Part shown: one piece after another, positions 44,183-54,664 of the stretch
How the letters are laid out: each line of letters starts with the position of its first letter
Numbering within the stretch: position 1 is the stretch's first letter
Source: Thalassobacterium maritimum
GTDB lineage: Bacteria; Verrucomicrobiota; Verrucomicrobiia; Opitutales; Coraliomargaritaceae
Assembly (NCBI RefSeq): GCF_031127805.1
Contig: NZ_JARXHW010000014.1
Location: 1 to 64,000, forward strand
DNA length: 64,000 nt
Direction of reading: 5' to 3'
Notes under the pieces: generated by a model
The model's input: the letters and a program-made list of their open reading frames with translations, nothing else
What the model was told of the DNA's origin: nothing
Databases searched by the model: none
Made by a program: the position numbers and the translations under genes

Positions 44183-44838
44183 GTTTCCCCGACCCCAACC
44201 AGCACGAGCCCAAAAAAGAACAGTCACATCCCACGCCTCCCAGCGCGGGCAACTTGCTCGACTCGATCTTTCGCAAGGACGGCCCCATGCCGACTGCCAG
44301 CATCCCCCTGCGTGCGTTTGCCTTCTTACTGGACTTCATCCTGATTTCGGCCGTAGCCTCGGTCATCATCTGGAAGATCGTATTACCGCAGTCTCACCCA
44401 GCCGCGTTCACTGAACTTACAGAATGGACCCAGGCGTTGATCACGTGGTATGGCGAAAACGGTGCCACAGCAGGCGCCACCATCCCAGAACCCAGCAAAA
44501 GCCTAGTCCGCGCGCTGGCTGTCGCCAACGAACTGCAGATGCTCACTTTTTGGATCTACTTTGCCATTGGAGAAGGATTCTTCGCTGGCAGCTCACTAGG
44601 CAAACGCATCTGCCGCATACGCAGCGTCAGCACCGTAACACTTGGAGCTCCGCCAATCATGGCCGGTATCGTACGCGGCGGCCTAAAAACACTTACGCTC
44701 TACCTATTTTTCCCCTTCGGACTAATCGCCACCCTCGCGACGCTATTTTTCAACAAACGCCGACAAATGGGGCACGATATGATGAGCCGAACCGCCGTCA
44801 TTGACGAAAAAAACGTAAATATTCAAACATCCAAGTGA
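44179..44838 (+). CDS. RDD family membrane protein
   Basis: This is a 219-residue protein. A hydrophilic, Pro-rich N terminus of about 40 residues precedes the RDD domain. The first helix is preceded by PLRAFAFLLDFILISAVASVII, where the usual Arg-Asp pair reads as RAFAFLLD. A second helix lies near 120 (FWIYFAIGEGFFAGSSLGKRICRIRS), and a third lies near 160-185. RDD proteins are of mostly unknown function; some transport ions or act in stress. It overlaps folD by 4 nt, so it is cotranslated. Confidence 0.82.
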   Translation: MSFPDPNQHEPKKEQSHPTPPSAGNLLDSIFRKDGPMPTASIPLRAFAFLLDFILISAVASVIIWKIVLPQSHPAAFTELTEWTQALITWYGENGATAGATIPEPSKSLVRALAVANELQMLTFWIYFAIGEGFFAGSSLGKRICRIRSVSTVTLGAPPIMAGIVRGGLKTLTLYLFFPFGLIATLATLFFNKRRQMGHDMMSRTAVIDEKNVNIQTSK

Positions 44839-44907
44839 GGTACATTGCCTATGAACCATCTAGTGTTTTCTGTTTTACCTAAGCCAACGAGTCCGTCACA
44901 CTCACAC

Positions 44908-44938
44908 TTGACAGTAGAAACATCCATCCAACTACGAT
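44908..44938 (+). promoter_or_regulatory. Weak candidate promoter before the REC-histidine kinase gene
   Basis: A perfect -35 box TTGACA (44908-44913) is followed after 19 nt by TACGAT (44933-44938), four of six bases from TATAAT. The spacer is longer than ideal. The site is 26 nt before the TTG start, in a 125-nt gap that holds nothing else recognisable. Confidence 0.3.
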
Positions 44939-44963
44939 CATCCACCTCAAGAAAAGCGCTATT

Positions 44964-46076
44964 TTGATCAAGAAACACCAGCCAAAAATCCTCGTCGTCG
45001 ACGACCAGCCGATCAACATTAAGCTGCTTCAGCGTAAACTTGAGCGCCAGGGCATGGAAGTCTACGTTGCCTATAATGGGCGCGAATGCTTAAGCACTGT
45101 AGCTGAGACCAAGCCGGATCTGATTTTGCTCGACATTATGATGCCTGAGATGGATGGCATCGAAACCTGCCAACGCCTCAAGTCAAACCCCGAGACCGAG
45201 ACGATTCCGATCATTTTCATCACCGCCAAGGCCTCTAAAGAAGGCAAACTAGAAGGCCTCGATGCAGGCGCCGTCGACTACATCACGAAGCCAATCGATT
45301 TAGACGAAACACTCGCCCGCGTGCGCACACAGTTACGTCTACAAGAGATGTTTCGCGAAAACCTCCAACTACAAATACGCTTGGGAGATGCTCGTAAGGC
45401 CGCCGCCGTTGGCGCCATCACGCAAGGCATCGCACACAACTTAAACAATTTGCTAGGCGTCGTGGTCGGCTACCTCGACCTGATCAAGAATGGCCACGAC
45501 AGCCCCGACATGGTCAAACACAGCGTCGGATTAATGGACAACGCCATCAATCGCATGGTCAACATCATCCGTCAACTAGGCACCATCGCCAACAATGAGC
45601 GACTCGAACTCACAGCATTACCTGTCTCGGACCTAATCGATAGCAGTATCGAACGCTTCCGCTCGGAATATGATGTACCTGCAATAGTGACCATCGAATC
45701 CTCACTCGACAGCGACACTAAGATCTCGGCCAACGCCGAAACTTTCGAAATCATTCTTGGTAAACTCCTGATCAATGCGTGGGAGAGCTACAATAAGGAC
45801 ACACCCGATGACTCACGCAGCATTCACCTAAAGGCCAGCATCAATCGCGAGCGTGGACCTGCCATGCTACAATTAGAAGTCACGGACCATGGAACAGGCA
45901 TCGCACCCGAGGTGAGCGACACACTCTTCGAGCCATTTATCACCACCAAGACCTCGGTCGGCCGAGGCATGGGCCTCACCATCGCCCGCCACACGCTACG
46001 CAACCTTGAGGGCGAACTTCACCTTAAGGAAAAGCCAGAAGGCGGCGTCACGGCAACCATCAAACATCCACTATAA
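44964..46076 (+). CDS. Response regulator-histidine kinase fusion (REC-HisKA-HATPase)
   Basis: This is a 370-residue cytoplasmic protein from a TTG start. A receiver domain (residues 7-125) carries Asp57 in LILLDIMMPEMDG and the Lys in YITKPID. A short coiled linker leads to the kinase core with His158 in ITQGIAHNLNNLLGVVVGYL. ATP-binding boxes are NAWESYN (N box), DHGTGIAPE (G1), FEPFITTK (F) and GRGMGLTIARH (G2). With the receiver at the N terminus, it probably works as a relay intermediate that is phosphorylated by an upstream kinase. No membrane helix is present. No partner regulator is adjacent. Confidence 0.9.
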   Translation: MIKKHQPKILVVDDQPINIKLLQRKLERQGMEVYVAYNGRECLSTVAETKPDLILLDIMMPEMDGIETCQRLKSNPETETIPIIFITAKASKEGKLEGLDAGAVDYITKPIDLDETLARVRTQLRLQEMFRENLQLQIRLGDARKAAAVGAITQGIAHNLNNLLGVVVGYLDLIKNGHDSPDMVKHSVGLMDNAINRMVNIIRQLGTIANNERLELTALPVSDLIDSSIERFRSEYDVPAIVTIESSLDSDTKISANAETFEIILGKLLINAWESYNKDTPDDSRSIHLKASINRERGPAMLQLEVTDHGTGIAPEVSDTLFEPFITTKTSVGRGMGLTIARHTLRNLEGELHLKEKPEGGVTATIKHPL

Positions 46077-46152
46077 AAGGCTTAGTAACAGGCTTAAAAT
46101 TTCAATCGCCCAGCTAGATCATCTACATCAACTGGCACACACACACTGACTC

Positions 46153-46959
46153 ATGTCCATACGCATTGCATTTATTGGAGCCGGCCGCATGGCCTCAGCC
46201 ATCGTCCGCGGACTCCTCGATAAGGAACACTACGCCCCCGAAGAGATCGCCTGCACCTGTGGCGACGATCCCACCGGCCCTGCACTAGCCGAAGCAACTG
46301 GCATCCAGTTTCTAGAAGACATCACGCCTGCCCTGTATGAGGCCGAGGCCGTAGTGCTCGCCTGCAAGCCTCAACAGTTCGCGGCGATCAGCCCCGAACT
46401 CGCCGAAGCCGCACGCGGAAAATTAATACTCTCCATCCTCGCAGGCACTCCGCTGACTCGCTTAAGCGAGAAGTTTGCACATGCGCGCAACGTGGTGCGC
46501 ACCATGCCCAACACTCCGGGCCAAATCGGCGCGGGTGTGACGGCCTATGCTCCACTCCGCGAGTTGTCTGACAAAGACAATACTATCGTCGAGAACACAC
46601 TCAGCTCCTTGGGCAACTTCCACGAAGTGGAAGAGTCCGACCTAGACGCTGTCACTGCACTCAGCGGCAGTGGCCCCGCCTACGTATTTGAATTTGCAGC
46701 CGCACTGCGCGAAGCGGGCGTCAATTGCGGCCTCGACGAAGGGCTCGCCGACGCCCTCGCCATCGACACACTACTCGGCGCCGCAATGCTACTCGCAGAA
46801 ACTGAAGAAACACCGGAAGCACTGCGCGACGCAGTGACCTCCCCAGGAGGCACGACCGCCGCCGCGCTCAAGGTATTTCAAACAGGCGGATTCCGCAGTT
46901 TGGTCGACCAAGCGCTCGCAGCCGCAAAAGCACGCTCACTGGAGCTCGCTGCCGAATAA
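46153..46959 (+). CDS. proC: Pyrroline-5-carboxylate reductase
   Basis: This is a 268-residue protein of usual ProC length. It reduces pyrroline-5-carboxylate to proline with NAD(P)H. The N-terminal Rossmann loop IAFIGAGRMASAIVRGLL (residues 4-21) binds the cofactor. ACKPQQF, RTMPNTPGQIGAGVTAY and the catalytic-region signature ALSGSGPAYVFEFAAALREAGV follow, then VTSPGGTTAAALKVF near the C terminus. It is a single gene, 76 nt after the kinase gene and convergent with the thioredoxin-fold gene. Confidence 0.95.
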   Translation: MSIRIAFIGAGRMASAIVRGLLDKEHYAPEEIACTCGDDPTGPALAEATGIQFLEDITPALYEAEAVVLACKPQQFAAISPELAEAARGKLILSILAGTPLTRLSEKFAHARNVVRTMPNTPGQIGAGVTAYAPLRELSDKDNTIVENTLSSLGNFHEVEESDLDAVTALSGSGPAYVFEFAAALREAGVNCGLDEGLADALAIDTLLGAAMLLAETEETPEALRDAVTSPGGTTAAALKVFQTGGFRSLVDQALAAAKARSLELAAE

Positions 46960-47027
46960 ACAACGCCCCTGCACGGAGCGCTGGGCGCAGGACACGTCCG
47001 GCAGTTTTGGTGCTTTTCGCCGCTCTG

Positions 47028-47630
47028 CTAATATTTGACGCTGCACCCGTAAGGCACGGTGTTCGCATCAGCAATAGGCTCTCCCGCCTGCGCGCTATCG
47101 TAAGCGGCCTGCACATAATTTTTAGCCTTAGCAATGTCACGTTGACGCGTCGACTTAATGCTATCGATTGCTCCTTGGTAAATTAAAGTACCTTCCGGAT
47201 CGATCAGATACATGTGAGGCGTCGTGCGAGCTCCATAAGCACGCCCGACCTGCCCCGATGCGTCCAACAGCATCGCAGTCGAAAGCATTTCTTTATCCTT
47301 ACGTAAAGCTTCTCCCTCCGCGGCTGTCACATAGCCCTGCTTCCCTTCGGCCGAAGAAACGACCTGCAGCCAAACAACACCGTCCTCGGTCATCGACTTT
47401 TGTAGCGCCTGCATATCCCCATCCCCGTAGTGCTTCATGACAAAGGGACAATGGTGATTTGTCCACTCCAGCACAACATACTTGCCAGCGAAATCAGACA
47501 AACTGTGCGACACACCCGTGGTATCACTTAGGGTAAAATCAGGCGCTTTCGCACCGGTTTCCACGCTGGCCAATAGTGAGGAGGCAAAGACAAACGAAGT
47601 CGCGAAAAGAAGAGAGAGTGATTTTTTCAT
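47028..47630 (-). CDS. Exported thioredoxin-fold (AhpC/TSA-like) protein
   Basis: This is a 200-residue protein. The signal peptide MKKSLSLLFATSFVFASSLLAS is followed by a redoxin fold: GAKAPDFTLSDTTGVSHSLS, VVLEWTNHHCPFVMKHY, LLDASGQVGRAYGARTTPHMYLIDPEG. The active-site position has one Cys (NHHCPFV) rather than CxxC, and a second Cys lies near the C terminus (PYGCSVKY), which may pair with it. Such single-Cys proteins are common in marine bacteria and are probably periplasmic thiol peroxidases or reductases. It is a single gene divergent from glgM. Confidence 0.85.
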   Translation of the reverse strand: MKKSLSLLFATSFVFASSLLASVETGAKAPDFTLSDTTGVSHSLSDFAGKYVVLEWTNHHCPFVMKHYGDGDMQALQKSMTEDGVVWLQVVSSAEGKQGYVTAAEGEALRKDKEMLSTAMLLDASGQVGRAYGARTTPHMYLIDPEGTLIYQGAIDSIKSTRQRDIAKAKNYVQAAYDSAQAGEPIADANTVPYGCSVKY

Positions 47631-47788
47631 AATAAGATGTAGTAGAATCGATGATTCGCCTACTAACAGACTCGATTTTAGCGCAAATTCAAGTGACTAG
47701 TAGAGATTCTAAAAAGCCTTGAGCCTATCCCTATTTTAGAATTAAAAAGCACGTATAAAGCGTCCACTTAAATAAATTAAGCTCATCT

Positions 47789-49000
47789 ATGAATGCACTC
47801 ATCTACAGTAACGAATATCCACCTTATAACTACGGCGGCGCAGGAGTGCACGTTGAGTATTTAACCCGAGAACTTTCTAAACTGTCCGACGTCGATGTCG
47901 ACGTGCGCGCCTTCGGCGATCAGACTGAATCCGACTATCCGCTCAAAGTCAAAGGCTACCCCGTCGACACCAGTCAATTCGGCGCGCCCAAGCATTTACA
48001 CTCCATTTTCGGCAGCTCACAGCGCGCAATCAGTTACAATGCCGACGGCAACGAAGCGGACGTCGTGCACTGCCACACATGGTACACCCACCTGGCTGGC
48101 ATCATGACTAAGATGAACTATGGGATCCCGCTAGTGATTACGGGGCATTCCCTGGAGCCACTCCGCCCCTGGAAGCGTGAACAACTGCAAGGCGGCTACG
48201 ACTTCAGCAGCTGGGTCGAAAAGACCGCACTCGAGATGGCCGACGCCGTGATCGCGGTGTCCGAAGGCACCAAAACCGACATTTTAAAACACTTCAATGT
48301 CTCGCCCGAAAAAGTCCATGTTATCTATAACGGCATCGACACCGAAGAATACCAGCCAGTCGACCCCAGCCCCGCATTGACTAAGTTTAAGATCCCCAAC
48401 GACAAGCCTTACGTGCTCTTCGTCGGACGTATCACCCGCCAGAAAGGCATCATTCATTTGGTCGAAGCGATCAAATACATGAACAATCACTATAACGTAG
48501 TACTCTGCGCCGGCGCCCCCGACACTCAAGAGATCGCCGCCGAAATGAAAGCCGCCGTAACGGAGGCCAGTAAAGAGCGCGACGGCATTTACTGGGTCGA
48601 CGAAATGGTCGATAAGACTGACATCATTCAACTCTACTCAGGCGCGGCCGTCTTCTGCTGCCCCTCCATTTACGAGCCCTTCGGTATCATCAATCTCGAA
48701 GCGATGGCCTGCGAGACTCCCGTAGTCGGCTCCGCAGTCGGCGGCATTCCCGAAGTTGTCGTTCATGATGAGACTGGCTTTCTAGTCCCTGTAGCGCAAC
48801 AAAACGAGAGCCCCTTCGCCCCACTACATCCAACCGCTTATGCTAAAGACCTCGCGCATCAGGTCAATCGACTGATGGACGACCCCGCGAAGCGCGAACG
48901 CTTCGCTAAGGCCGGTCGCAAGCGTGCCGTCGAACAATTCAGCTGGAAAAGCATCGCTGAACAAACTGGCAACCTCTACGCCTCTCTCAAGAACTCTTAA
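47789..49000 (+). CDS. glgM: GT4-type glycogen synthase / maltose-1-phosphate synthase
   Basis: This is a 403-residue GT-B glycosyltransferase. The N-terminal YSNEYPPYNYGGAGVHVEYLTREL holds the sugar-nucleotide loop; HCHTWYTHLAG, GRITRQKGI and EPFGIINLEAMACETPVVGS (donor-binding Glu) follow. It matches the actinobacterial-type glycogen synthase group (GlgM), which makes alpha-maltose-1-phosphate from ADP-glucose and glucose-1-phosphate. The next gene, 32 nt on, is glgE, which uses that product, so the GlgM reading is favoured over a plain glycogen synthase. A classical GlgA role remains possible. Confidence 0.85.
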   Translation: MNALIYSNEYPPYNYGGAGVHVEYLTRELSKLSDVDVDVRAFGDQTESDYPLKVKGYPVDTSQFGAPKHLHSIFGSSQRAISYNADGNEADVVHCHTWYTHLAGIMTKMNYGIPLVITGHSLEPLRPWKREQLQGGYDFSSWVEKTALEMADAVIAVSEGTKTDILKHFNVSPEKVHVIYNGIDTEEYQPVDPSPALTKFKIPNDKPYVLFVGRITRQKGIIHLVEAIKYMNNHYNVVLCAGAPDTQEIAAEMKAAVTEASKERDGIYWVDEMVDKTDIIQLYSGAAVFCCPSIYEPFGIINLEAMACETPVVGSAVGGIPEVVVHDETGFLVPVAQQNESPFAPLHPTAYAKDLAHQVNRLMDDPAKRERFAKAGRKRAVEQFSWKSIAEQTGNLYASLKNS

Positions 49001-49032
49001 TTGCCCATTCCTCTTTCTCAATTTCTCCCGTA

Positions 49033-51000
<1,968 letters not shown>

Positions 51001-51136
51001 AGCTTAAAGCAAAGGGGCACATACGACCGACTCCGGCCATGCTCTAGCCGTATAGTTCGACAAAAAACGCATACTTCATCTGCTGCCAATGAATCGGCTC
51101 AGTTAGTGCTTCGTGGTGCCCTAATATAAAAGAATC

Positions 51137-51895
51137 ATGCGTCATTCAGTATTAGTCCTCCAAATCACCCTACTCTCGCTGCTCGCGGGATGCGCAACCT
51201 TGCCCGAGAAGGCGATCATCACCAAAAAACATGTTGATCGTGCAATTGAAATCGAAGAGACATTCGCACACAACAGCGCAGAGTTCGCCCCGGCCGGCGA
51301 GTCTTGGTTTGAAATCAAACACGGCAGTTCGAATGTGCTGATCGTAGCCCCTCACGCCACTCGACCCACGCGCGAGGGAAAACTGCGCTTTCCAGATGGT
51401 GGCACGGGATCACTGGCTGTCATGCTTGCGGAGCTGACGGATTCCACCGTGATCTACACCACCTATGCCAGCCCCTCCGATCCAAACTACTACGATGACA
51501 ACGACTTTAAACGTGCACTGGCACAACTCATCGAAACGGAACAGCCTCGACTGGTGCTCGATATCCACGCCTCGCATTGGTATCGCCCATACGATGTGGA
51601 CTTCGGCACTATGAATGGTGCAAGCATTCGTGGCAACCGCTGGATTGTGACCTCGCTCATGTCCTACCTACAGCAGGAAGGCATGTCGAATTTTTCAATG
51701 GATTACTTCGCGGCCACTGCACACCAGACCGTTACGAAATTTGTCACGGCCATGGGCACTCCCTGCATTCAACTTGAAATCAACTCAAATTACACGGGCC
51801 ACCAGTATGACAGTGAAACAGTCCGACCACAAATGTTCGCACAAGCACTGCAAGGGCTCGTGCGCTTCGTCGAATACGTGAAACAAAATAAATAA
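51137..51895 (+). CDS. Lipoprotein with N-formylglutamate amidohydrolase-like fold
   Basis: This is a 252-residue protein. The signal peptide ends in the lipobox LLAGC at about residue 19, so it is lipid-anchored. The core shows metal-ligand motifs seen in FGase/zinc-hydrolase folds: VLIVAPHATRPTREGKLRFPDGGTG, LVLDIHASHWYRPYDVDFGTMNG and CIQLEINSNY near the end. This suggests a zinc amidohydrolase or carboxypeptidase on the cell envelope. The substrate is unknown. It is a single gene, about 136 nt after glgE and 100 nt before the repeat protein. Confidence 0.7.
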   Translation: MRHSVLVLQITLLSLLAGCATLPEKAIITKKHVDRAIEIEETFAHNSAEFAPAGESWFEIKHGSSNVLIVAPHATRPTREGKLRFPDGGTGSLAVMLAELTDSTVIYTTYASPSDPNYYDDNDFKRALAQLIETEQPRLVLDIHASHWYRPYDVDFGTMNGASIRGNRWIVTSLMSYLQQEGMSNFSMDYFAATAHQTVTKFVTAMGTPCIQLEINSNYTGHQYDSETVRPQMFAQALQGLVRFVEYVKQNK

Positions 51896-51995
51896 CCATT
51901 CGCCGCCTGGAGCAGACCATATAGCAATCACATAATTAAGATATACGATTCCAATCATTGACTGCACGACTTGCAGCGAAATAGTTGCGAAAATT

Positions 51996-53489
51996 ATGCC
52001 TACCTACCAAAAACTCACATCCACACTCGCAATCCTAAGCGTCACATGCGCGACCTACGCGGACGACACAGCCGATCTTTCCGGTAATTGGAGAGAACTG
52101 CGACTCGAAACTCCCGCCGCTCTCATCGAGACTTATTATAATATAAGCACAGGCGAAACGCGCAGATCCAGCGACTCTCAGGATTATGCGCAGAGTGGAG
52201 AACTTTTAGTGGATACTTACTATAGCAGTGATTTTGCCACCGAGGCCAGCAGCCTGAGCATCGACGCCTCCGGCAATATCAGCGGAGGCGCAGCAGCCCA
52301 AATTCTCGACTATAACCGGGGGCGCCTACTGGCCAAAGATGACGGCGAATCTTTAGCCGATGCCAGCCCGGCTTACGTGAATCTAGCGAAAGACATCATT
52401 ACTAACTCCACTGCGGACTCCAACAGCCAAGAGCTCAGCATTGTCCTGCGACAGCCGGCAAGCCTGAGCCTAAGTGAACTCGACGGCAAATGGGGCCTGG
52501 GCAACGCTTATATTGGCTCTGCGATGCAGGAGACCTACTATAATCAGAGTACCGATAATCAACGTCACTCTGATATTAGCGATTACGCGCGGGAAGGTGA
52601 GCGATTGGTCGATCTACACCGAATTGAAGATTTCGAAAGTAATTGGGGCACACTCACCATCAATGATGGCTCCTTCAGTGGACTCTTTTCAGGCAGCATA
52701 TCTGTCAATGGTGTTCGCCCCGTAGTCGCCCCGGGCGACGACACCAGCCCGATGACCATGAACATCAATGCTGCCAAAGATGTGATTGTACACGTCAAAA
52801 CGGAAGCAGGCGAATACGTGGAACTCATCATCATCAGCAAGCTCCCCTCTTCCCTAAACCTGGCAGAGCTGTCTGGCAACTGGCGCTACACCTCCCTATT
52901 CATCCCTATCGAGATGACGGAAAGCTACTATAATAGCCAAACAGGAAACAGCCGCACGGGCGATATTAACGACTATGCCGGCAGCACTGGCTTGAGCGAA
53001 GAACTCGTAGACATCTACTACACGGACGAGTTTTCCACCAAACAAGGTAACATTCACATCGACTCCTCCGGCAATGCCAGCGGGGCCATCAATGGTAGCT
53101 TCAGTATTGCCAATACTGAAAACTCGCTGCTGTTCAACGATTCGGGAGATCTTGCTCCTTTGTATATTAATGCCTCTAAGAACTTTGCCTACAATTTTAG
53201 CCAAGACACCTATGGCGTAAACATCAGCCTGCTGACAAAGATCAGTAGCGATACGCCCGAAACCTTCGAAGAAAGCGTGGACCTACGATTGGTGCAAGTC
53301 GACGGTGAAGCCGTATTCACCCTCAACGGGAGCAACGACCTTAAAATCGTAAGCAGCCAAACTCTGGGTACTGCAGCCAGCACATGGGCTGAATTGAGCG
53401 ACTCAGAAGGCAGCAGCATCATTACTCGCAGCGATGCCGCAGCCACCTCAGAGTTTTATAGCGTCACTCCGCGCACCGAAGCAGAGTAA
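51996..53489 (+). CDS. Exported protein with three 130-residue repeats, family unknown
   Basis: This is a 497-residue protein. A signal peptide (LAILSVTCATYA) ends near residue 22. Three repeats follow at about 28-158, 161-287 and 290-420. Each begins with a LSGNWR-type motif and a Tyr-rich segment (ETYYNISTGETRR, ETYYNQSTDNQR, ESYYNSQTGNSR), then DI.DYA and a short calcium-loop-like IDSSGNASGA. The C-terminal 75 residues are different (LRLVQVDGEAVFTLNGSNDL). It is predicted to be secreted or surface-attached and beta-rich. No domain or enzymatic motif is recognised. Confidence 0.75.
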   Translation: MPTYQKLTSTLAILSVTCATYADDTADLSGNWRELRLETPAALIETYYNISTGETRRSSDSQDYAQSGELLVDTYYSSDFATEASSLSIDASGNISGGAAAQILDYNRGRLLAKDDGESLADASPAYVNLAKDIITNSTADSNSQELSIVLRQPASLSLSELDGKWGLGNAYIGSAMQETYYNQSTDNQRHSDISDYAREGERLVDLHRIEDFESNWGTLTINDGSFSGLFSGSISVNGVRPVVAPGDDTSPMTMNINAAKDVIVHVKTEAGEYVELIIISKLPSSLNLAELSGNWRYTSLFIPIEMTESYYNSQTGNSRTGDINDYAGSTGLSEELVDIYYTDEFSTKQGNIHIDSSGNASGAINGSFSIANTENSLLFNDSGDLAPLYINASKNFAYNFSQDTYGVNISLLTKISSDTPETFEESVDLRLVQVDGEAVFTLNGSNDLKIVSSQTLGTAASTWAELSDSEGSSIITRSDAAATSEFYSVTPRTEAE

Positions 53490-53518
53490 TCGCTAGAAAA
53501 ATAGCATGCACACTCTAC

Positions 53519-53544
53519 GCGCGGCAATCGCTGGATTGCCGCGC
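53519..53544. terminator. Perfect 11-bp hairpin after the repeat-protein gene
   Basis: GCGCGGCAATC (53519-53529) pairs perfectly with GATTGCCGCGC (53534-53544) across the loop GCTG, 30 nt after the stop of the repeat protein. No T-run follows on the plus strand, so it may be a weak terminator or a transcript-end stabiliser. It is the only strong structure in the 150-nt gap before the tetR operator. Confidence 0.55.
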
Positions 53545-53625
53545 CCTTGCTCGCCGCTGAATCAGGCGCCATTCTGAAAAACGCTCTATTTTTCAAAAAA
53601 AATAGCAGAACGACTTTACTTTACC

Positions 53626-53642
53626 AAATAGTCATCTATTAG
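53626..53642 (+). promoter_or_regulatory. Candidate TetR operator at the tetR start
   Basis: AAATAGTCATCTATTAG contains the inverted repeat AATAG-TCAT-CTATT (53627-53640) and overlaps the tetR start region. A second copy matching 13 of 17 bases lies at 54342-54358 before the efflux operon. A shared site at both places is typical of autoregulation plus control of a neighbouring pump. Confidence 0.5.
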
Positions 53643-53650
53643 TGCATCCC

Positions 53651-54268
53651 ATGGGACGAACAAGTAATGCCAAAAACCAACTCCTCGACGCGATGGTGCT
53701 CCTGATGTGGGAACGCAGCTATGGCTCGTTGACGATTGATGTCATCTGCGAAAAGGCAGAGGTCAAAAAGGGCAGCTTTTATTACTTTTTCAAGTCCAAG
53801 CTCGATCTCGGTATCGCCGCAATGGACCATGTGTGGACTCAGATCCAACCTCGCCTAGATGCGACTTTTTCACCCTCGCGCCCGCCCTTGGAGCGCCTGG
53901 CCCGTAAACTCCAGGAAGCTTACGAGCGCACCCAGCAAGTCGCGGCCGAACATGGCTGCGTCTTGGGCTGCCCCTTCTTTAACATCGGCGCCGAGATCTC
54001 AACCATCGAGCCGGAGCTTGCCGATAAGGTGAACCAGATGCTAAGCCGCTTCCAGCGCTACTTCGAAGCGACCATCACGGAGGCGGTCGCCAATGGAGAT
54101 ATCCCTGAAATGGATACCAAAGAAGCCACACGTATTCTGTTTAACCTCTATGAGGGTATGATTACCCAAGCGCGCATGAAAAACGACCCGGAGATACTCA
54201 AGGATCTTCCCGTCGCAGCTGCCCGTATCCTCCGCATTCAACAGCTGCCCGAAATCTCAGTCGCCTAA
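53651..54268 (+). CDS. TetR family transcriptional regulator
   Basis: This is a 205-residue protein from the ATG at 53651; a GTG at 53642 would add three residues but lies on the operator. The N-terminal helix-turn-helix (YGSLTIDVICEKAEVKKGSFYYFFKSKLDL, about 22-51) is a standard TetR DNA-binding domain. The C-terminal ligand domain carries HGCVLGCPFFNIGAEIST, the LmrA/YxaF-like pattern. The gene precedes an RND efflux operon in the same direction, and both are preceded by similar operator sequences. It is therefore probably the local repressor, released by a pump substrate. Confidence 0.9.
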   Translation: MGRTSNAKNQLLDAMVLLMWERSYGSLTIDVICEKAEVKKGSFYYFFKSKLDLGIAAMDHVWTQIQPRLDATFSPSRPPLERLARKLQEAYERTQQVAAEHGCVLGCPFFNIGAEISTIEPELADKVNQMLSRFQRYFEATITEAVANGDIPEMDTKEATRILFNLYEGMITQARMKNDPEILKDLPVAAARILRIQQLPEISVA

Positions 54269-54341
54269 GAGCGCTGGCCCGCTGCCTCCACCCATTGCTG
54301 ATGCACAATTGTCGGCAGATACTCAGTCCCAATTCTTTACT

Positions 54342-54358
54342 AAACAGTCAACTACTAA
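54342..54358 (+). promoter_or_regulatory. Second candidate TetR operator, before the efflux operon
   Basis: AAACAGTCAACTACTAA matches the site at 53626-53642 in 13 of 17 positions and is likewise preceded by TTTACT. It lies 12 nt before the ATG of a small open frame and about 300 nt before the outer-membrane factor gene. The palindrome is less perfect than in the first site. Confidence 0.5.
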
Positions 54359-54370
54359 CAAATTTATATT

Positions 54371-54616
54371 ATGATCGGAATCAAAGACACCCTCGAACTC
54401 AACGCCGCGCGCTACGGTCGTCACGACCGCTTGGCGGATCGCATCTTCGGAGTTCAAAGAACCAACCGCACTCCAGCGGAAGGTAACAGAGCATCCAGCC
54501 CGCAGCCGAGTCCCTTGCGCCAATACACAGGCCACAAGTTGCTCGGGCTCCCGGGCGGCATCGGTCAGCCACGCACGCTGAGTTTCAACAGGCACGCAAA
54601 GCGCCACGCCGCATAA
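54371..54616 (+). CDS. Small open frame between tetR and the efflux genes
   Basis: This is an 81-residue open frame. The first 27 residues (MIGIKDTLELNAARYGRHD and following) look protein-like, but the rest is Pro/Arg/Ser/Gly-rich and like translated non-coding DNA. There is no signal peptide, membrane helix or recognised domain. It starts 12 nt after the second operator copy and ends 48 nt before the outer-membrane factor gene, so it would be the first gene of the efflux transcript. It could also be a non-coding leader or the remnant of a gene. No Shine-Dalgarno sequence is seen. Confidence 0.3.
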   Translation: MIGIKDTLELNAARYGRHDRLADRIFGVQRTNRTPAEGNRASSPQPSPLRQYTGHKLLGLPGGIGQPRTLSFNRHAKRHAA

Positions 54617-54664
54617 TACGCGACAAGACGACCGACCACTACCGACCTCGCAAACGACCAAGCC

